From contig NC_134652.1 of assembly GCF_030463565.1 (NCBI RefSeq), forward strand, positions 19,321,397 through 19,385,396: a stretch of 64,000 bases of DNA, read 5' to 3'. Position 1 is the first letter of the stretch; the number at the start of each line of letters is the position of its first letter. Of the stretch, positions 37,501 through 50,006 are shown piece after piece. Below the pieces are notes generated by a model. The model worked only from the letters and a program-made list of their open reading frames with translations, was not told the origin of the DNA and did no database searches. Source of the stretch: Pelecanus crispus. Taxonomy: Eukaryota; Chordata; Aves; Pelecaniformes; Pelecanidae. The position numbers were made by a program, and so were the translations under genes.

Positions 37501-39054
37501 AATATCCTCTGAAATACTTGTCCATTAATTTTGCCAACAACTTCACTGTGTTAAAATTACATTCCATCTATTCAGCTGAAAGTACAAGAACTTTTAACAA
37601 ATATAACAAACTTTGAACAAGTGATTGTTTGTGTTAGGTAAGTGTAGAATTAGCTTTTGCCGCACATTCTTATCCCAATTAACTATATTCTGAAGACTGA
37701 AGTAGACTAAAAATCTGGGGATCAAGTCCCATCTTATCAAGGGAGCAGATTTTCCTGTTTAGAATTCCAAATTATTACTATTCTTGAAGCAAGGAGCTTG
37801 ACTGTGCTACCCAAGAGTGAGTTGTTTTATGACGACTGCACTTAAGTTGGGAACACTTGCTGAAGGTTTTATCCCAAAAGAAAGGGTGAAGTCCAAATGC
37901 ATAATTATAAGCCACAGATTCTAAACAGGAATCTCACAAGTAGTCAGAAATACTTAATGGGCTACTTTCATAGAGGCTCTGAAAGATAACCAAGAAAAGC
38001 AAATAAATCTGCACTTGTTCAGCAGGGATATAGACATTCATTGCAATCATTTTAAAGATCCTCAAATAAAGGATCACCTAAATATGTCATGAGCATACAT
38101 GGAGACATGCTATGCTGATCTTCAGGCATGTTTCTCCTTCAAATACGTTGTTAAAGAAATGCAAGTGCAGCTTAAGGAACATGGAACTTGCTGTGAACAT
38201 ACAGTTTTCTCTGTGTCTGGTTCCATTTATCTTAGAAGACATGATGGTATATTATAAAAGAAACCTCCCAATTTTGCCCCTGGGTGTATTTCCATCCTAT
38301 TTATTTACTGAATAAGATTGAATTACTAGTATTTATAATGTGAATTACAATGATGATGCCTACAAGAGTTTTAAAATATCAAAACATTTTAAAATGATCA
38401 GTTAAAATTATGTTGGTAATGGCCTCTTATATTAACATAGTAAATATCTTGCAACATCATGAAAAAATAATTTGCAGTTGTGTGGTAACTTGCTGCTTGC
38501 ACATTTAATTCTGGCAAGAGCCAACATTGTAGAGATTACTTCATGGCTTGAATGCGTCAGATATCTCCCAGAGAATGATGTGGTTGATAAAGCCATTGTA
38601 GGCAAAAAAATGATTTGCTGAGCAAATACTGTTTGCTGTATTTGAGTAGTGTTGTTTTCAGTGTCACAGTGCTTAATATCTAGAAATGTTAGAACCGTAG
38701 TGGTAGTATAGAAATTGTTTCATGTATTTTCAGGGGTGCTTGATCAATAGTCTTCTGAAAATGACGTCTTTCTCAAGCAGATAATTAATTACCCTCTGTG
38801 CAAAAAACTCCGTTCTTTTCCTCTTGCATTCTCTATTAGGCATGATAATAATATGCTGATGAAATAGGTGTTAAAAAGAGAAAGTAAAATAATAGAATAA
38901 ATATTATGATTCCTGAATGAATGGTATGAATAGGGCAGGAATGATATACAAAGAAAATGTGTTTTGAGAAAATGTAAGAGTGGTGCAGCACTTCAATGAT
39001 GTTAGACTTCAGCATTTGAAATACTTTTCTTTGCTTTTCTAGAACTAAAGTGTA
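34561..39054 (+). other. PLCE1: inferred PLCE1 intron 1, middle part
   Basis: Mostly AT-rich noncoding sequence with no recognisable exon. The stretch 35800-36700 is richer in G+C and CpG than its surroundings and includes the GC-rich patch entered separately at 36162. Confidence 0.5.
36162..36275. promoter_or_regulatory. GC-rich patch with CCAAT, AP-1 and nuclear-receptor half sites
   Basis: Ninety bases of CpG-containing GC-rich sequence (36162-36252) are followed by CCAAT (36253-36257), TGAGTCA (36257-36263) and AAGGTCA (36269-36275). The cluster is isolated in AT-rich intron. It may be an enhancer or minor alternative promoter, but could also be a piece of an unrecognised repeat. Confidence 0.3.
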
Positions 39055-39142
39055 AATCATAGAATCGTTTAGGGTGCAAAAGACCTCTAAGATCATCCAG
39101 TCCAACCATTAACCTAACATTACCAAGTCCACCACTAAACCA
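39055..39142 (-). mobile_element. CR1 LINE 3' fragment
   Basis: About 88 bp match the 3' untranslated end of CR1 on the minus strand. On the + strand it reads AATCATAGAATCGTTTAGGG, then AAGATCATCCAGTCCAACC and CCACTAAACCA, after which similarity stops. It is a separate, severely 5'-truncated insertion beside the longer copy at 39214. Confidence 0.85.
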
Positions 39143-39213
39143 ATTAAGGGCAGAGTAGCAACCCCATGCCTCCTGGCTTGGTAGCTGGATCATTTATAAT
39201 GAAAGTAAAAACT

Positions 39214-40022
39214 AGGAATCATTAAGATTGGAAAGGACCTCTAAGGTCATCAGTCCAATAATCAATCCAGCACCACCATGCCCACTAAACCATGTCCCAA
39301 AGAGCCACGTCTACCCGTTTTTTGAACTCTTCCAGGGACGGTGACTCCACCACCTCTCTGGGCAGCCTGTTCCAATGCTTGACTACCCTTTCCATGAAGA
39401 AATTTTTCCTAATATCCAATCTAAACCTCCCCTGGCACAGCTTGAGCCCATTTCCTCTTGTCCTGTCGTTATCTACTTGGGAGAAGAGACCAACACCCAC
39501 CTCACTACAACCTCCCTTCAGGTAGTTGTAGAGACCGATAAGGTCTCCCCTCAGCCTCCTCTTCTCCAGGCTGAACAACCCCAGTTCCCTCAGCCGCTCC
39601 TCGTAAGGCCTGTGCTCCAGACCCTTCACCAGCTTCGTTGCCCTTCTCTGGACACGCTCCAGCACCTCAATGTCTTTCTTGTATTGAGGGGCCCAAAACT
39701 GGACACAGTATTCCAGGTGCGGCCTCACCAGTGCCGAGTACAGGGGGACAATCACCTCCCTGCTCCTGCTGGCCACACTATTCCTCATACAAGCCAGGAT
39801 GCTGTTGGCCTTCTTGGCCACCTGGGCACACTGCTGGCTCATGTTCAGCCGGCTGTCAACCAGCACCCCCAGGTCCTTTTCGGCCAGGCAGCTTTCCAGC
39901 CACTCTTCCCCAAGCCTGTAGCGTTGCATGGGGTTGTTGTGACCCAAGTGCAGGACCCGGCACTTGGCCTTGTTGAACCTCATACAGCTGGCCTCGGCCC
40001 ATCGGTCCAGCCTGTCCAGGCT
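39214..40022 (-). mobile_element. CR1 LINE, 5'-truncated copy
   Basis: About 809 bp of CR1 on the minus strand, covering the C-terminal part of ORF2 and the 3'UTR. On the + strand the hallmark antisense words are present, such as GGGCAGCCTGTTCCAATGC and CAGCCTCCTCTTCTCCAGGC. The 3' end is near 39214 (GAATCATTAAG) and the truncation near 40022. Confidence 0.95.
39285..40022 (-). pseudogene. CR1 ORF2 C-terminal fragment (reverse transcriptase end)
   Basis: An uninterrupted frame ends at a stop at 39285 and can be read back in frame to the truncation at about 40022 ([12 protein letters not shown] precedes the Met at 39983). It encodes the end of the CR1 reverse transcriptase and the thumb/C-terminal region, with the family words [66 protein letters not shown] and [19 protein letters not shown]. 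The endonuclease domain and the catalytic part of the polymerase are absent, so it cannot act alone. Lack of any stop or frameshift over about 245 codons suggests a fairly young insertion. Confidence 0.93.
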
Positions 40023-40728
40023 GACAAATAATAAAATGGATAGATTGACAAATGACTGAACTCTTGTTCACATGCAGATTAGCTTTTCATTTTTATTTGA
40101 AACATATACTGGGGTCTCAGACTTACTCTTGTTGTAGTTATGACAGCTGAGCAATAATATAGAAGTTATTACTCAAGTAACGTTTTTAATAGGACTGCTG
40201 TGGCTTAGCATAATGTGAATAAAAGCGTCAGCTTGGGTTTACAGAAGATAAACTGTAGTGATGTGTGAGCCTCTAACATACCATCAGACGTTTTAGTAGT
40301 CAGAAATATTTTTATTACAGGTTTGTTCTGGTCTCACCAGTGTGGCTAGAATTACAGCTAATGCAGGACAGGATCTGAATGATTGATTGTTGGTACTCAA
40401 ATACACACAGAACATGTGGCCAGTGGTGCGAATATGCTACTTGCTGTTCACTGCAGATCTGTACAAGGTCCTCAGTGGGCCTGAGTGAGGCAGCTCTGAT
40501 CTTGTGGCAAGAGTGATGTATTACTAGGCTCAGTTAGTCCCCGTGTTAAATACTGAGTTAACTAGCCGGACAGTTGCTTGGGGTTGAAAGAGACAAACCT
40601 GTTACTTGCCCTTGTCTTTTTGTGTTGTGTCCAGTGCAGAACTATGTTCCTTCATAGTTCAGTGCAGGGCTAAACTGGAGTTTGAATGAAATTAGAAAAA
40701 AGTAGTTTGTACAGAAGCTGGAGAGGAG

Positions 40729-40962
40729 TGTTGGGGTTTCCAGTGTTTTCACATTGAAAAAGACACCCCTCCCCCCTTTCCCTAGGCTGGTAATCATGCA
40801 AAGGAGGGCAATGAGGACCGTCTAATTGGTGTAGGGATCAGCTGTGGAAGGACAAATCACCTGCATAATACAAGTTATTGCCAGTCATTGCCAGGTGAAA
40901 AGGTTAATAAACTTGCTGCCCAATTAAACCATGTCCCTTGAGTCTTGTTTTTTATTTCTGCA
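40729..40962 (+). repeat. possible degenerate solo LTR
   Basis: The block starts TGTTGGGGTTTCC and contains GGTTAATAAACTTGCTGCC followed by CCCTTGAGTCTTG, which resembles the poly(A)/U5 portion of some avian ERV LTRs. It can be closed at a CA (40961-40962). No matching target-site duplication is found, so this is only a suggestion. Confidence 0.3.
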
Positions 40963-43900
40963 TGTCTGAGACAGGTTTCAGCTGCTGTTCAGTGGCTTGA
41001 TCTCACATTTGACTTCAACATGAAAAATTTTCAGCAGACTATATGGATGGAAAAAAGACATACTTTTAATCCTGATGGATATAGTGAACATATTGAGGAT
41101 GGTGTAGGGAGGTTGACCAAAGCTTTTCTGAACAAGCCTTGCAAGTTGACTAAATGAAAATGTGCTTGTGAAACTGTAGGAAAGTGGTCCTGCTCAGCTG
41201 ATATTGCTTAAGATCTTAAAGAAGTCAGCTCTCTTACCTAGGATTCCGTTCTACCTTTTTTATCCTTTGCTTTTACAAAACATTTTAATTTTGTCATAAT
41301 AATTCTCACTGTTGATCAAGAAGGTTGCTTTGTTTATTTTGCTTTACTGAATGGCATTTTCTGGTTTTTATTTGTTTGCTGGAGTTGTTTACAGTCTTTG
41401 TTCCATTTCTTTGAACAGGAATTCCTTACATTTTAATTTTTAAAGTTTTGCCTGGCTTATGATGCATCTTCCCTGTTATGTTTTCAGCTGAATTTCCTGT
41501 AGTGAAAATGCAACCTTGTAAGAAAGTTAGAATTCCACTCTTCCTTTTGAGGACATACTCTCTTTGTTTAGATAATCAGGTACTCTTAAATCTGTGCAGC
41601 AGTTGCAGTAGAGAAATTCTGATGATTAAAAATTGAGAGAGTGTGGTTAAGATGTGTAATTCTTTTATTAGCTTTAAACAGATTTAGCTCTAATTTGATG
41701 ATCTGATAAGGAGCAGAGAAAGAATTGATTGATTTAGTAACTATAGTTATTAACTCTGAAGAATATAACTCTGGAGAATTGAGTTGATGCTCCTGGTTTT
41801 CAAGATCACAGTGGTACGTATTCGCTTTTGGTAGCGGAATTTTCAAATCCCCTTTAAAGCAAGATGATTTTCTAGCTGTGTTGAAACTATGAATAATAAA
41901 TTACATGAGTAATTCTGGTGAAGCAGAGGGTAACATCTGAATTCTGAAAAATGGTTGGGCATTGCAGCTAGTACCAGTCTTACTGTTTCTTATTACATTT
42001 AAGTAATGGAACATCCCATATGGTCTTTGCTTTGTTGTGTTTTATCTTATTTGTTAGTTGTAACTTGTGTTGCCTTAACCTCTTAGGTTTTTATACTTAT
42101 GTGTCTGTGTTCCTATAGATTAATTTTTAGGATGTATTTTGACGACTCATTAAAGCTGTCTCGGTGTGGGATGCTGCAGATACGTTTCCACTCTGGTTTT
42201 GGATTCTCCCTCTGGTTTGCACCCTGCTTTGTGCTTGTGCTGTCTCTGTCAACTTGTATGATTGTGTTGTGAGTGGCGTCAGATGATCCTGCCTGAAGAA
42301 TAGTCTTTCCTTTTTCCTGGGTTAGTTTTCCTCTGGATCAGTTGACTCCCCTCCCTGCAGGAGATCCTGTTTGGGAGATGGTGAAAATACCTCACTGAAG
42401 GTGACAGGGAACGAGGGATCAGCTGCTTTGGCTGGAGCCTGACAGTAGCTTGGGTTAAACCTCAAATCTTATTTTTAATCTTGTCCTTTCTTGCATGGTT
42501 TGTGTGATTCCTTTTGAATTCTCAGATCTTAAAATGAATCCTGATGCACTGGTCCACTTCTCTTTTACCTGCCTTTTTTTTTTAATGTTTATTTCTTACT
42601 ATATTTCCTATTTTAGTTCTGCATAAGCATTATTTGTCCTTGTCTTTTATATAATATCTTTTTATTAATTGTCAGTTATTTTGTGTTCCTTTACAGTTTA
42701 TGTAATCTTTCCAAGAGATTCTACTTACTAGTGTCAAGTTTGTTGAATTCTGCGCTTTGAAGATTTTTGGTTTAAATTCTGCTGCACTCCCTTTCCTTAT
42801 GAGTGTGAGACTCAGCGCTCCAAAATCTTTTTCACCCATTTGAGACCATTTTCACAGTTCCTCAAAAAGTTAAGGAAATTATTCTAGAAGTACTTGTTCA
42901 AAGATGGGGAAGGATAATCCTACCTTTAATGATTAGAGTTGTCAGGCATCTCAGATAGAAGGACTCGGTCATCTGAGTGTCAATGATGAAATTACAGCTT
43001 TCAGATAAGATCACCTAGCATGAAATTCAAGTAACCACTGAACAGAAAGTTTATATTTAAACAGCTTATTGCGGATCAGACCCTGAAAGAAATAAAGAAC
43101 TGACCCTGACAGTAAGATAAGTTCAGTCTTGGATTCTCTCAGTGCATTTCCTCATACAGAAAAGGAATTTCTGTAAAGAAATGAAAAGTGGAGCTGGTAT
43201 CTGGCAGTAGCTTCAGATACTGCCTGATGCAGCGATGAAAGATGAGACAGTTCAGAGGGTCACCATCTGGCAGACATTTGCATAGTTTGAGACATCTAAT
43301 ACTTGATCATGTTTAGATAAGTATTCTAGAAATTAGAAAAAAAGACTCTAACTTGACAGGATATATAAATACTGTAGTTCTTTGAGATTTTTTTTGTTGT
43401 TGAAACACAGACACTGGTGGTAAATCTGAGGTTCTGCATGATGCTCTGTGCCAAATAAAATGTTGTTATAACTTGCTTCCAACTGTTCGAATAGGGTTTG
43501 TGCACATCTTGAGTGATTGTTAAGAGTCTGGCTGTTTCCTCCTTACTGTTTGCCCGTGGTTCCCTGGGCAGAAGAAACGTTTAGACAACTGATGACAATG
43601 TGCTGGTGCCCTGTTCTTGTACTGGTATCTTCTGCTTGTTTCTGAGATAAGGCACTGGAATGAAAAACTGATAGTGTGCATGATACAGGATAAAATAAAG
43701 AGGAGTTAATAAATGTGGGTTTCTTATTCTCTTCAAGGAATTGGTCTGGTACAAACTAGCTGTTTCACTAAAAAAAAATTTTTTTTTTTAATTGTAAATG
43801 GATAGCTGTAGTATACAAACAACTTTCCTCATGAATCAGTTGTTTCCTTAAGAGCTTGAACTGGGATTATATTGCTTAAACACAGTTGTTGGGGTGATGT

Positions 43901-46900
43901 GAGAGAGATGATCAATAGTTTTGTATCCACTTAACCATGCCAAGCTATTTCTGTAGTTTACTGTTTCCCAAGAATCTCTTACTCATTAATTGCTTATGCC
44001 TTAGGTGCTGTGTAAATATTTTATTAATTTGAATTAATTAATATAATTATTTGGGGTTTTTGTGTGCTGAAACATCTTTTGTTTAGGATAGATAGTCACC
44101 ATGTATATGTAGGATGAAAGTTGGAGAAACAGCTATAGATGTCCCAGTGTAGCCAGGGAAGAAGGGAAGATTGTCAGGCTGCCTCCATTTGCCCTTTAGC
44201 TGTCTTGAAGTACCTTCTGTCGCAGTCCAATAGCAGTTTGCCATGGAAACCACCAGTATGTGTTTTGTAATGTCACATACCTGTTTGTCAGTCCCCCTCA
44301 TTCTCTGCACCCATAATCTTGGTGTCTACTGGGCATTCACCTGTGAAGCTCCCACAGCATCCTACGTACCGAATTACATTTGGCATCTCTGGCAGCATGC
44401 AACTTCTCTAAACAATCCCCATCTTTACCATGAGACCCATCCCCTGCTTGCCCCTCATACGGTTGCTGATTCTTCCCACAGTCCAATCAGCATCTTCAAA
44501 TATTTATGGAATCATCTTTTCCTTGACAGCCTAGAGTTGAAAGCCTTTCTAATTTACCACATTGTGTGACAGTTCTGATCCTTCATATGCCTTTCCTTAG
44601 ACTAAATAATAGTATCTTAGCATACTCTGTTTTTTTTTTTCTTGTAAGCAGAATTCCTGCTGACTTCAAAAGGAAATTAGCTTGAGTAATGAATTATAGG
44701 TTAAATTGATACTAAATTAATAACAGTTTTATAGTTTTTTTATTATGTTGGATGTTTTACCTACACTGTTGTAGACTTTAATCCCAGATGGCTGGGGAAT
44801 AAGGAATTATTAAACATTATTATTAAGTATAATACTAACTGGAACCAGCTTGCACTTTAAGTCTTGAAGTGTATGCAGCAGTGTTAAAACAAAAAAAAAA
44901 GGTAGCCAAATTACTTTTGTGTCACATATTTTCAGACTTAATACATTTTGTGAATGTGTTTGATGAAAGGTTGCCAGATTGTTTATTTTCATTGTTCGTT
45001 TGTCTTTGTTGGCTGACCTCTGCATCCAGGATTATTCACTAACACTGCATCTAGTTTCTTATATTTTTACTTTCCTTTACTGATAGAAGGAGCACATTAC
45101 ATTTCTGACATAACTTCAGCCTTGTAAAATGAACCAGTGTAGTTATTAATGGATTTCATCAGTTAATCTAGTGGCTTTAGAAAATGTCAGCATGTGTGGA
45201 ATACAGTGCAGGCTTAGCTGTCTACTTCACGTGCTTTTATATTCAGATTTAACTGTGAACCAGTGTGTTTTGAGTTGAATGTGCAACAGGAAGAATATGA
45301 TAATGAATAATTTCAGCATTGTTGTTATATGCAAACGCATATATATGTATGTATGTGGATTTTATATGAGGATCTAGGCTTTGGCCACCCATGGGCAGAT
45401 AGGCAAGTAAGGGAAGCCGCAGGGAGTGATAATTCTTCAATTTTACAGTGAATTATGAAATACTATTTTATTGGTTGGGCTTGTGAGTTTTACATTTGAT
45501 AGCATTTATAACACTGTGTTAAGGCACTTCATAACATGTCTAATGAATTCCAATGGTTTAAGGAATTTGCTGGGCACAGTGAATTGAAATGTGTTGATTA
45601 CAGTGGAAAGCAGAGACTGAGAAGAGTGTAAAGGGGGACACATGAAACCCTTGTCATCTGTTCAGCAGAGTCGCAGCTTCAGATATTTTTGCGGTTGTCC
45701 ATAGATCAGAGGTTCTACCATCATGTTTTTTACTTGCTATTTCATGAGATTTTAGCATACTTGTACACTAGATAACTTTTCTTTCAGTCTGTTATGTTCA
45801 GGGTGCATTTAGACATAACAGCAAACATGATCTAAACTGAAGCTACTACTGAGATGTGTGGTCCCTGCCAGGCATTCCTAGTAATTCCTTTTTGTGGGAT
45901 ATAGTGATCATGTGGCCACAAGGTGAGTCATTTCGTTTGGATGAAAAGAACACTTTCCTGACAAATCAGCCAGGTGAATCAACTTAACTCTATGGACCCA
46001 TGATCTCTAGATGCATGACATGGGGGGAATGGGGACTAAAGGTCAAAAGTGAGGGGAGGAGCGAGCCTGCCAGCTTTGGTGGCAGCTACCTGCTAGATTG
46101 ACATAGCTGAAACATCAAACTGCATTTGCAGATTGCAGAAATGTGTAAACCAACTTGAGCAGCATTTGCCTCCCTTCCCCATGCTGCTCTTTTTCTCCCT
46201 TGTGCTGTTGTAGCACACGTTAGTACAACCATATATGAACTGGATTGGGAAAATGATCTAGCTGTGAAGTAACTTGAGCAAAAAATTCCTGAGATGGATC
46301 AGTTCCCTATCACGTTGCAGTGGTTATGAGAGGATGGGAACAGCTGGACATAGACAGGGAGCTTCTTAAGCAGGCGTTATTCTTGATGAGATGGATTTCA
46401 AACATAGGCACGGGTAGATAGAGAAGAGTGCTTGTAAGAGAGAAACAAGCAGGCATGTAGCCTCTGGAGTTGAGGAGGGAGGTGACCAACAAAACCAACA
46501 AAATTTGAGATAAAGTTTCTAGAGAAAAGAAGAAGATCTGAGAGAAGCAGTTTGGGGAGGACATGCGTGGAAACACTTTGGCATGAGAGAAGTGGGAGAA
46601 TAATGTTGCAGGAAGGAGGACTGTGGAAGAGCAGTCCTGGCCTTGGAATGAGCTTTGTGGACAGAGTCTGGGATATAAATGGACCTCAGATTTTAGCAGC
46701 TTTCTGTTTACAGAAGCAAATCAGTGATATGATTTTTTTTTTTTAAAGTTTTTAAAGTTTCTCCATAAAAAATGATGTAAAGAAATTCAAGTTAACATGC
46801 ATGGTCAGTTTTGTGATCTCAATTCATTGTGTGATGTTAAAGTTGCATAATGATGTTGTCTTTTTTGCCTTGTGGAGTGATGTTGTTTTGTAAGAATTTC

Positions 46901-49558
46901 CTCTGGCAACCAGCATAATAAGTGTTATATTCTTTGCAGTGACAATCCATTCCGTTAATTTTTATTCATTGCTTAGCAATATTACAGGAAGTAATACATT
47001 TATGAATATATTCTGGTGGCTTATATTTTCATTGGATTGCCTGGAGTTTTTCTGATGCAACCAGGAAAGATGAATCAGTAGAGAGAGATGTTTTGATAGA
47101 TGAGAGAAACCCTTCAAAAGTCAGTACTGAAGACTGTTACTAATGCATGTACATGTTTTATACCTTTTACAAGGTTGATATAGCAGCACAGAAACCTAAG
47201 AATAAGAGAACAAGAAAAAAACAGCTGCTCTCCTCCTAGCTCCTCCTTAATCTTTCTCCTTTGATCTGCATCATCCTATGTAGATTTAGACTTGAAGGCA
47301 CAGAATGATTGCCAGAAGAAATAAGATGGGAACATTTCTAGATGGATTACTTGCGGTTTTCTTCAAATGTGTAGTGGCAAAAAGTTACGTAAGCCGTTAT
47401 GTGGGGATTTGAGGAGGAAGGAGGACCGGGAGGAGGGGATAGGAAACAGTGGGATAAGATAATTGCTGAGGTACTTTCCTCTTTTGTGTGTGTGTGTGCT
47501 TAAGTGGAGTTAAGACTGAAGAAAGTGAACTAAAATGAATTTCAGGGTACAATTTAATGATATAAGGACTGTCAGGAAATATAGACTTAAAGAACTGCTT
47601 GGGCCTTGGTTTCTGATTGTATCTCCTCTACAGTTGTGCTGTTGCAGAATTGTAGAGGGTGCCCCCTGAACTGTGTGTTGGTAACGTGACTCCAGTTTAA
47701 GTCCTGTCCCCACCACTCCATGCAACTACCGCTGTCTCCTTCTACACAGCTTTTCTATGAACTGTAGCTTTTATTTTCCTTTCTGGTGCTAAATCTCTCT
47801 CTTGTACAGGATCTGAGTTTCCCATCTTCACTCTCTTCTGGCTGCTCTGGCATGCACGTGCATTTTGTAATGCATGGAGAATGTAAAACTTGTGGTTCTT
47901 TGTTCTATCTCTGACACTTTCCTTTGCGACCCTCCCTGATCCCTCTTCTGTTGTTCAACCAATAAAATTGAAATCTTGATTGAAATACTAAATTGCAGTT
48001 TTGTTTTTCACACATTTACAGTAGTTACTGTCTGAGGAAAGAATGCTGTTCACTGGCTAGCAAACTTTTAAGCCATGGATTTGTAGTGAAATGTAACTTC
48101 TCTTAAATTTGTTTTTTCTTTTTGATGAGCCTGTAGGAAAAATGATACATTTAGTTACACTTTTTCATTTCATTGTGTGAGAAAATAGCATATCAAATAT
48201 CCTATTAACTAAAGAGTGTGTTTTACCTTTTGATTTGTGCCAAACTGCTTTTGATGAAGATTAGTAATCAATAAAAATGAAAGCCGACACTCTAAAACAA
48301 CTTAAAATGCAATTGTTAATCATAGTTATTTGAGAAGAGTATCAAAATAGATTTTTACGCTTCAAATTACTTTCATTATTAACTTTCCTGATTTTACCCC
48401 CCCATCATTCCTAGTTGTTTTATCAACTACAGGTGATTTAATTATTATGCCTAGCTGGACTGCATGACCTGAACTGAAATAGGTAGTCCCTTCTGCTTAT
48501 GTGGATAGTGCTTGGGTCAACATTTGAATGACCAGTTCAGTAATCTCTAGTTGTAGCCAGTGATTTGCCTCAGTTTTGTGATATGTTTTGCCACTGAAAT
48601 TTCAAAGTCGTATTTTTTTGCTTGTTTCTGTTGAATTTAGACTGTTTCGGTAAACTTAGGCCTTAATATAACTTTCTGCATTTTCCACATTTTAATAATA
48701 CACTTAATGTTTTTAAACATTAAATATGATAAATGAAATATAAGCGTATATTTGTTTGATTTTACTTCACCACGATTTATCTGGGTCTGTTTCTTTTATT
48801 CGTTTGTTTCCTTTGTTGAACTATCTGTAAGCTCTTATTTTCTGATTCCAAGATGTACTTCTACCATTCTACTTGCAGGAAAGAAGCTGAGAATTGATGG
48901 CAAAGTTGAAGGGCAGGTTAACTTTCTAGCTTAAGGCATATAAGTAACGGGGTCAAAAAGATTATTGATAATATTTCAGTCTTTTACCCTACTCTGCCTT
49001 CATGTTTTTCAGTCATAAACTTCTGGCCAAAATACTGTGTTTTCTTCATGCTTGCACGGTAACAACATAAAGTTTAATGAAAACAAAAACCACATAACAC
49101 CAAAACAATTGTAGTTGTGATAGAGTTCAGTTCTGAACAGGAAAATAACTAGTTTTGAAAGACAGTGTAGGTTTAAAAATTATTTTGTTCTTCAAAATGT
49201 TTTAACTTATCCTGGCTAAGAGTCAGAAAAATTATAGAAAAGACATTTCCTTTTTTGTCTTTGTATGTATCTTGTATGTTCAATTTCAGTGTTACAGCTT
49301 CAGTAAAATTAGTTTTCTGCAGTCATGTAGCTTTCCATAGTGAAGACAGCTATTTAAATATATAAAACATGACTGATTGCCCCAAATTGTAAAGTGAGAC
49401 TTTAAGACAGACTTAAATGTGTATTTTGGAATTCTCTAGGTCTCAGTATAACTAACTTCTGTTGTTCCGTGTTCCTTCTCTTTACATAAAAAAAAAAAAA
49501 TTCTTTGTGTTGTAGTTGTGATGGTGGATTTTGTGCCATGGATTCTGTTCAATATATA

Positions 49559-49594
49559 TTTATTTCTTTTCTTTTTCTTTTCTTTTCTTTACAG
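49559..49594 (+). other. PLCE1: 3' splice site of the PLCE1 start-codon exon
   Basis: An almost pure pyrimidine tract (TTTCTTTTCTTTTTCTTTTC and on) ends in TTACAG at 49594. It is the strongest acceptor upstream of the start codon and would give a 412-nt untranslated leader in this exon. A weaker TTATTTAG lies nearer, around 49905. Confidence 0.6.
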
Positions 49595-50006
49595 AAAACC
49601 AACTTTCTGGATGCCCTATGGGGAGATGCATCTTTGACATGGATTGTGTGTTTGGTAGTCTTCTACAACCTGAGGCAACAGTGTGTGTGCTACATATGAG
49701 AGAAGGCTTAATTGTGGGAAGAGACAAGCCAAATGGCTATGTCACAATAAGAAGCTCGTTTAAAAATGTTTGTATTTCATGCCAGTAATCCAAGGCTGGG
49801 AAAGCCTAGTAGTGCAACAGTTGAAAAAATTACTTTTTTTTAAAACCCAGCTCAAAAAGAACAAGTAGTCAATGTATATTTTACCCTGTGTTCCTTGATT
49901 ATTTAGCACTGAATCTTTTATTACACTGAAGTCATGGTGTGAGGATTGGTAGACAACGCCCTCCACCATCCCCAGCACACATCTAGCAACTAAAGACTGT
50001 GTCAAG
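49595..50006 (+). other. PLCE1: PLCE1 5' UTR within the start-codon exon
   Basis: Sequence between the inferred acceptor and the ATG. An in-frame TAG lies about 57 nt upstream of the ATG (in GGTAGACAACG), so the coding frame cannot extend further back. Several upstream ATGs with short frames are present and could dampen translation. Confidence 0.55.

Larger units (their letters stand above)
40023..49594 (+). other. PLCE1: inferred PLCE1 intron 1, distal part
   Basis: No coding exon or RNA gene is recognised. A possible LTR-like block lies at 40729-40962. Simple runs include GT repeats near 47484-47500 and an A-run at 49489-49500. The intron closes with a long pyrimidine tract and CAG at 49592-49594. 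Confidence 0.5.

Noticed and set aside
39375..40031. 218-codon + strand frame across the CR1 element
   Set aside because: It is the antisense shadow of CR1 ORF2, which is clearly coding-like on the minus strand.
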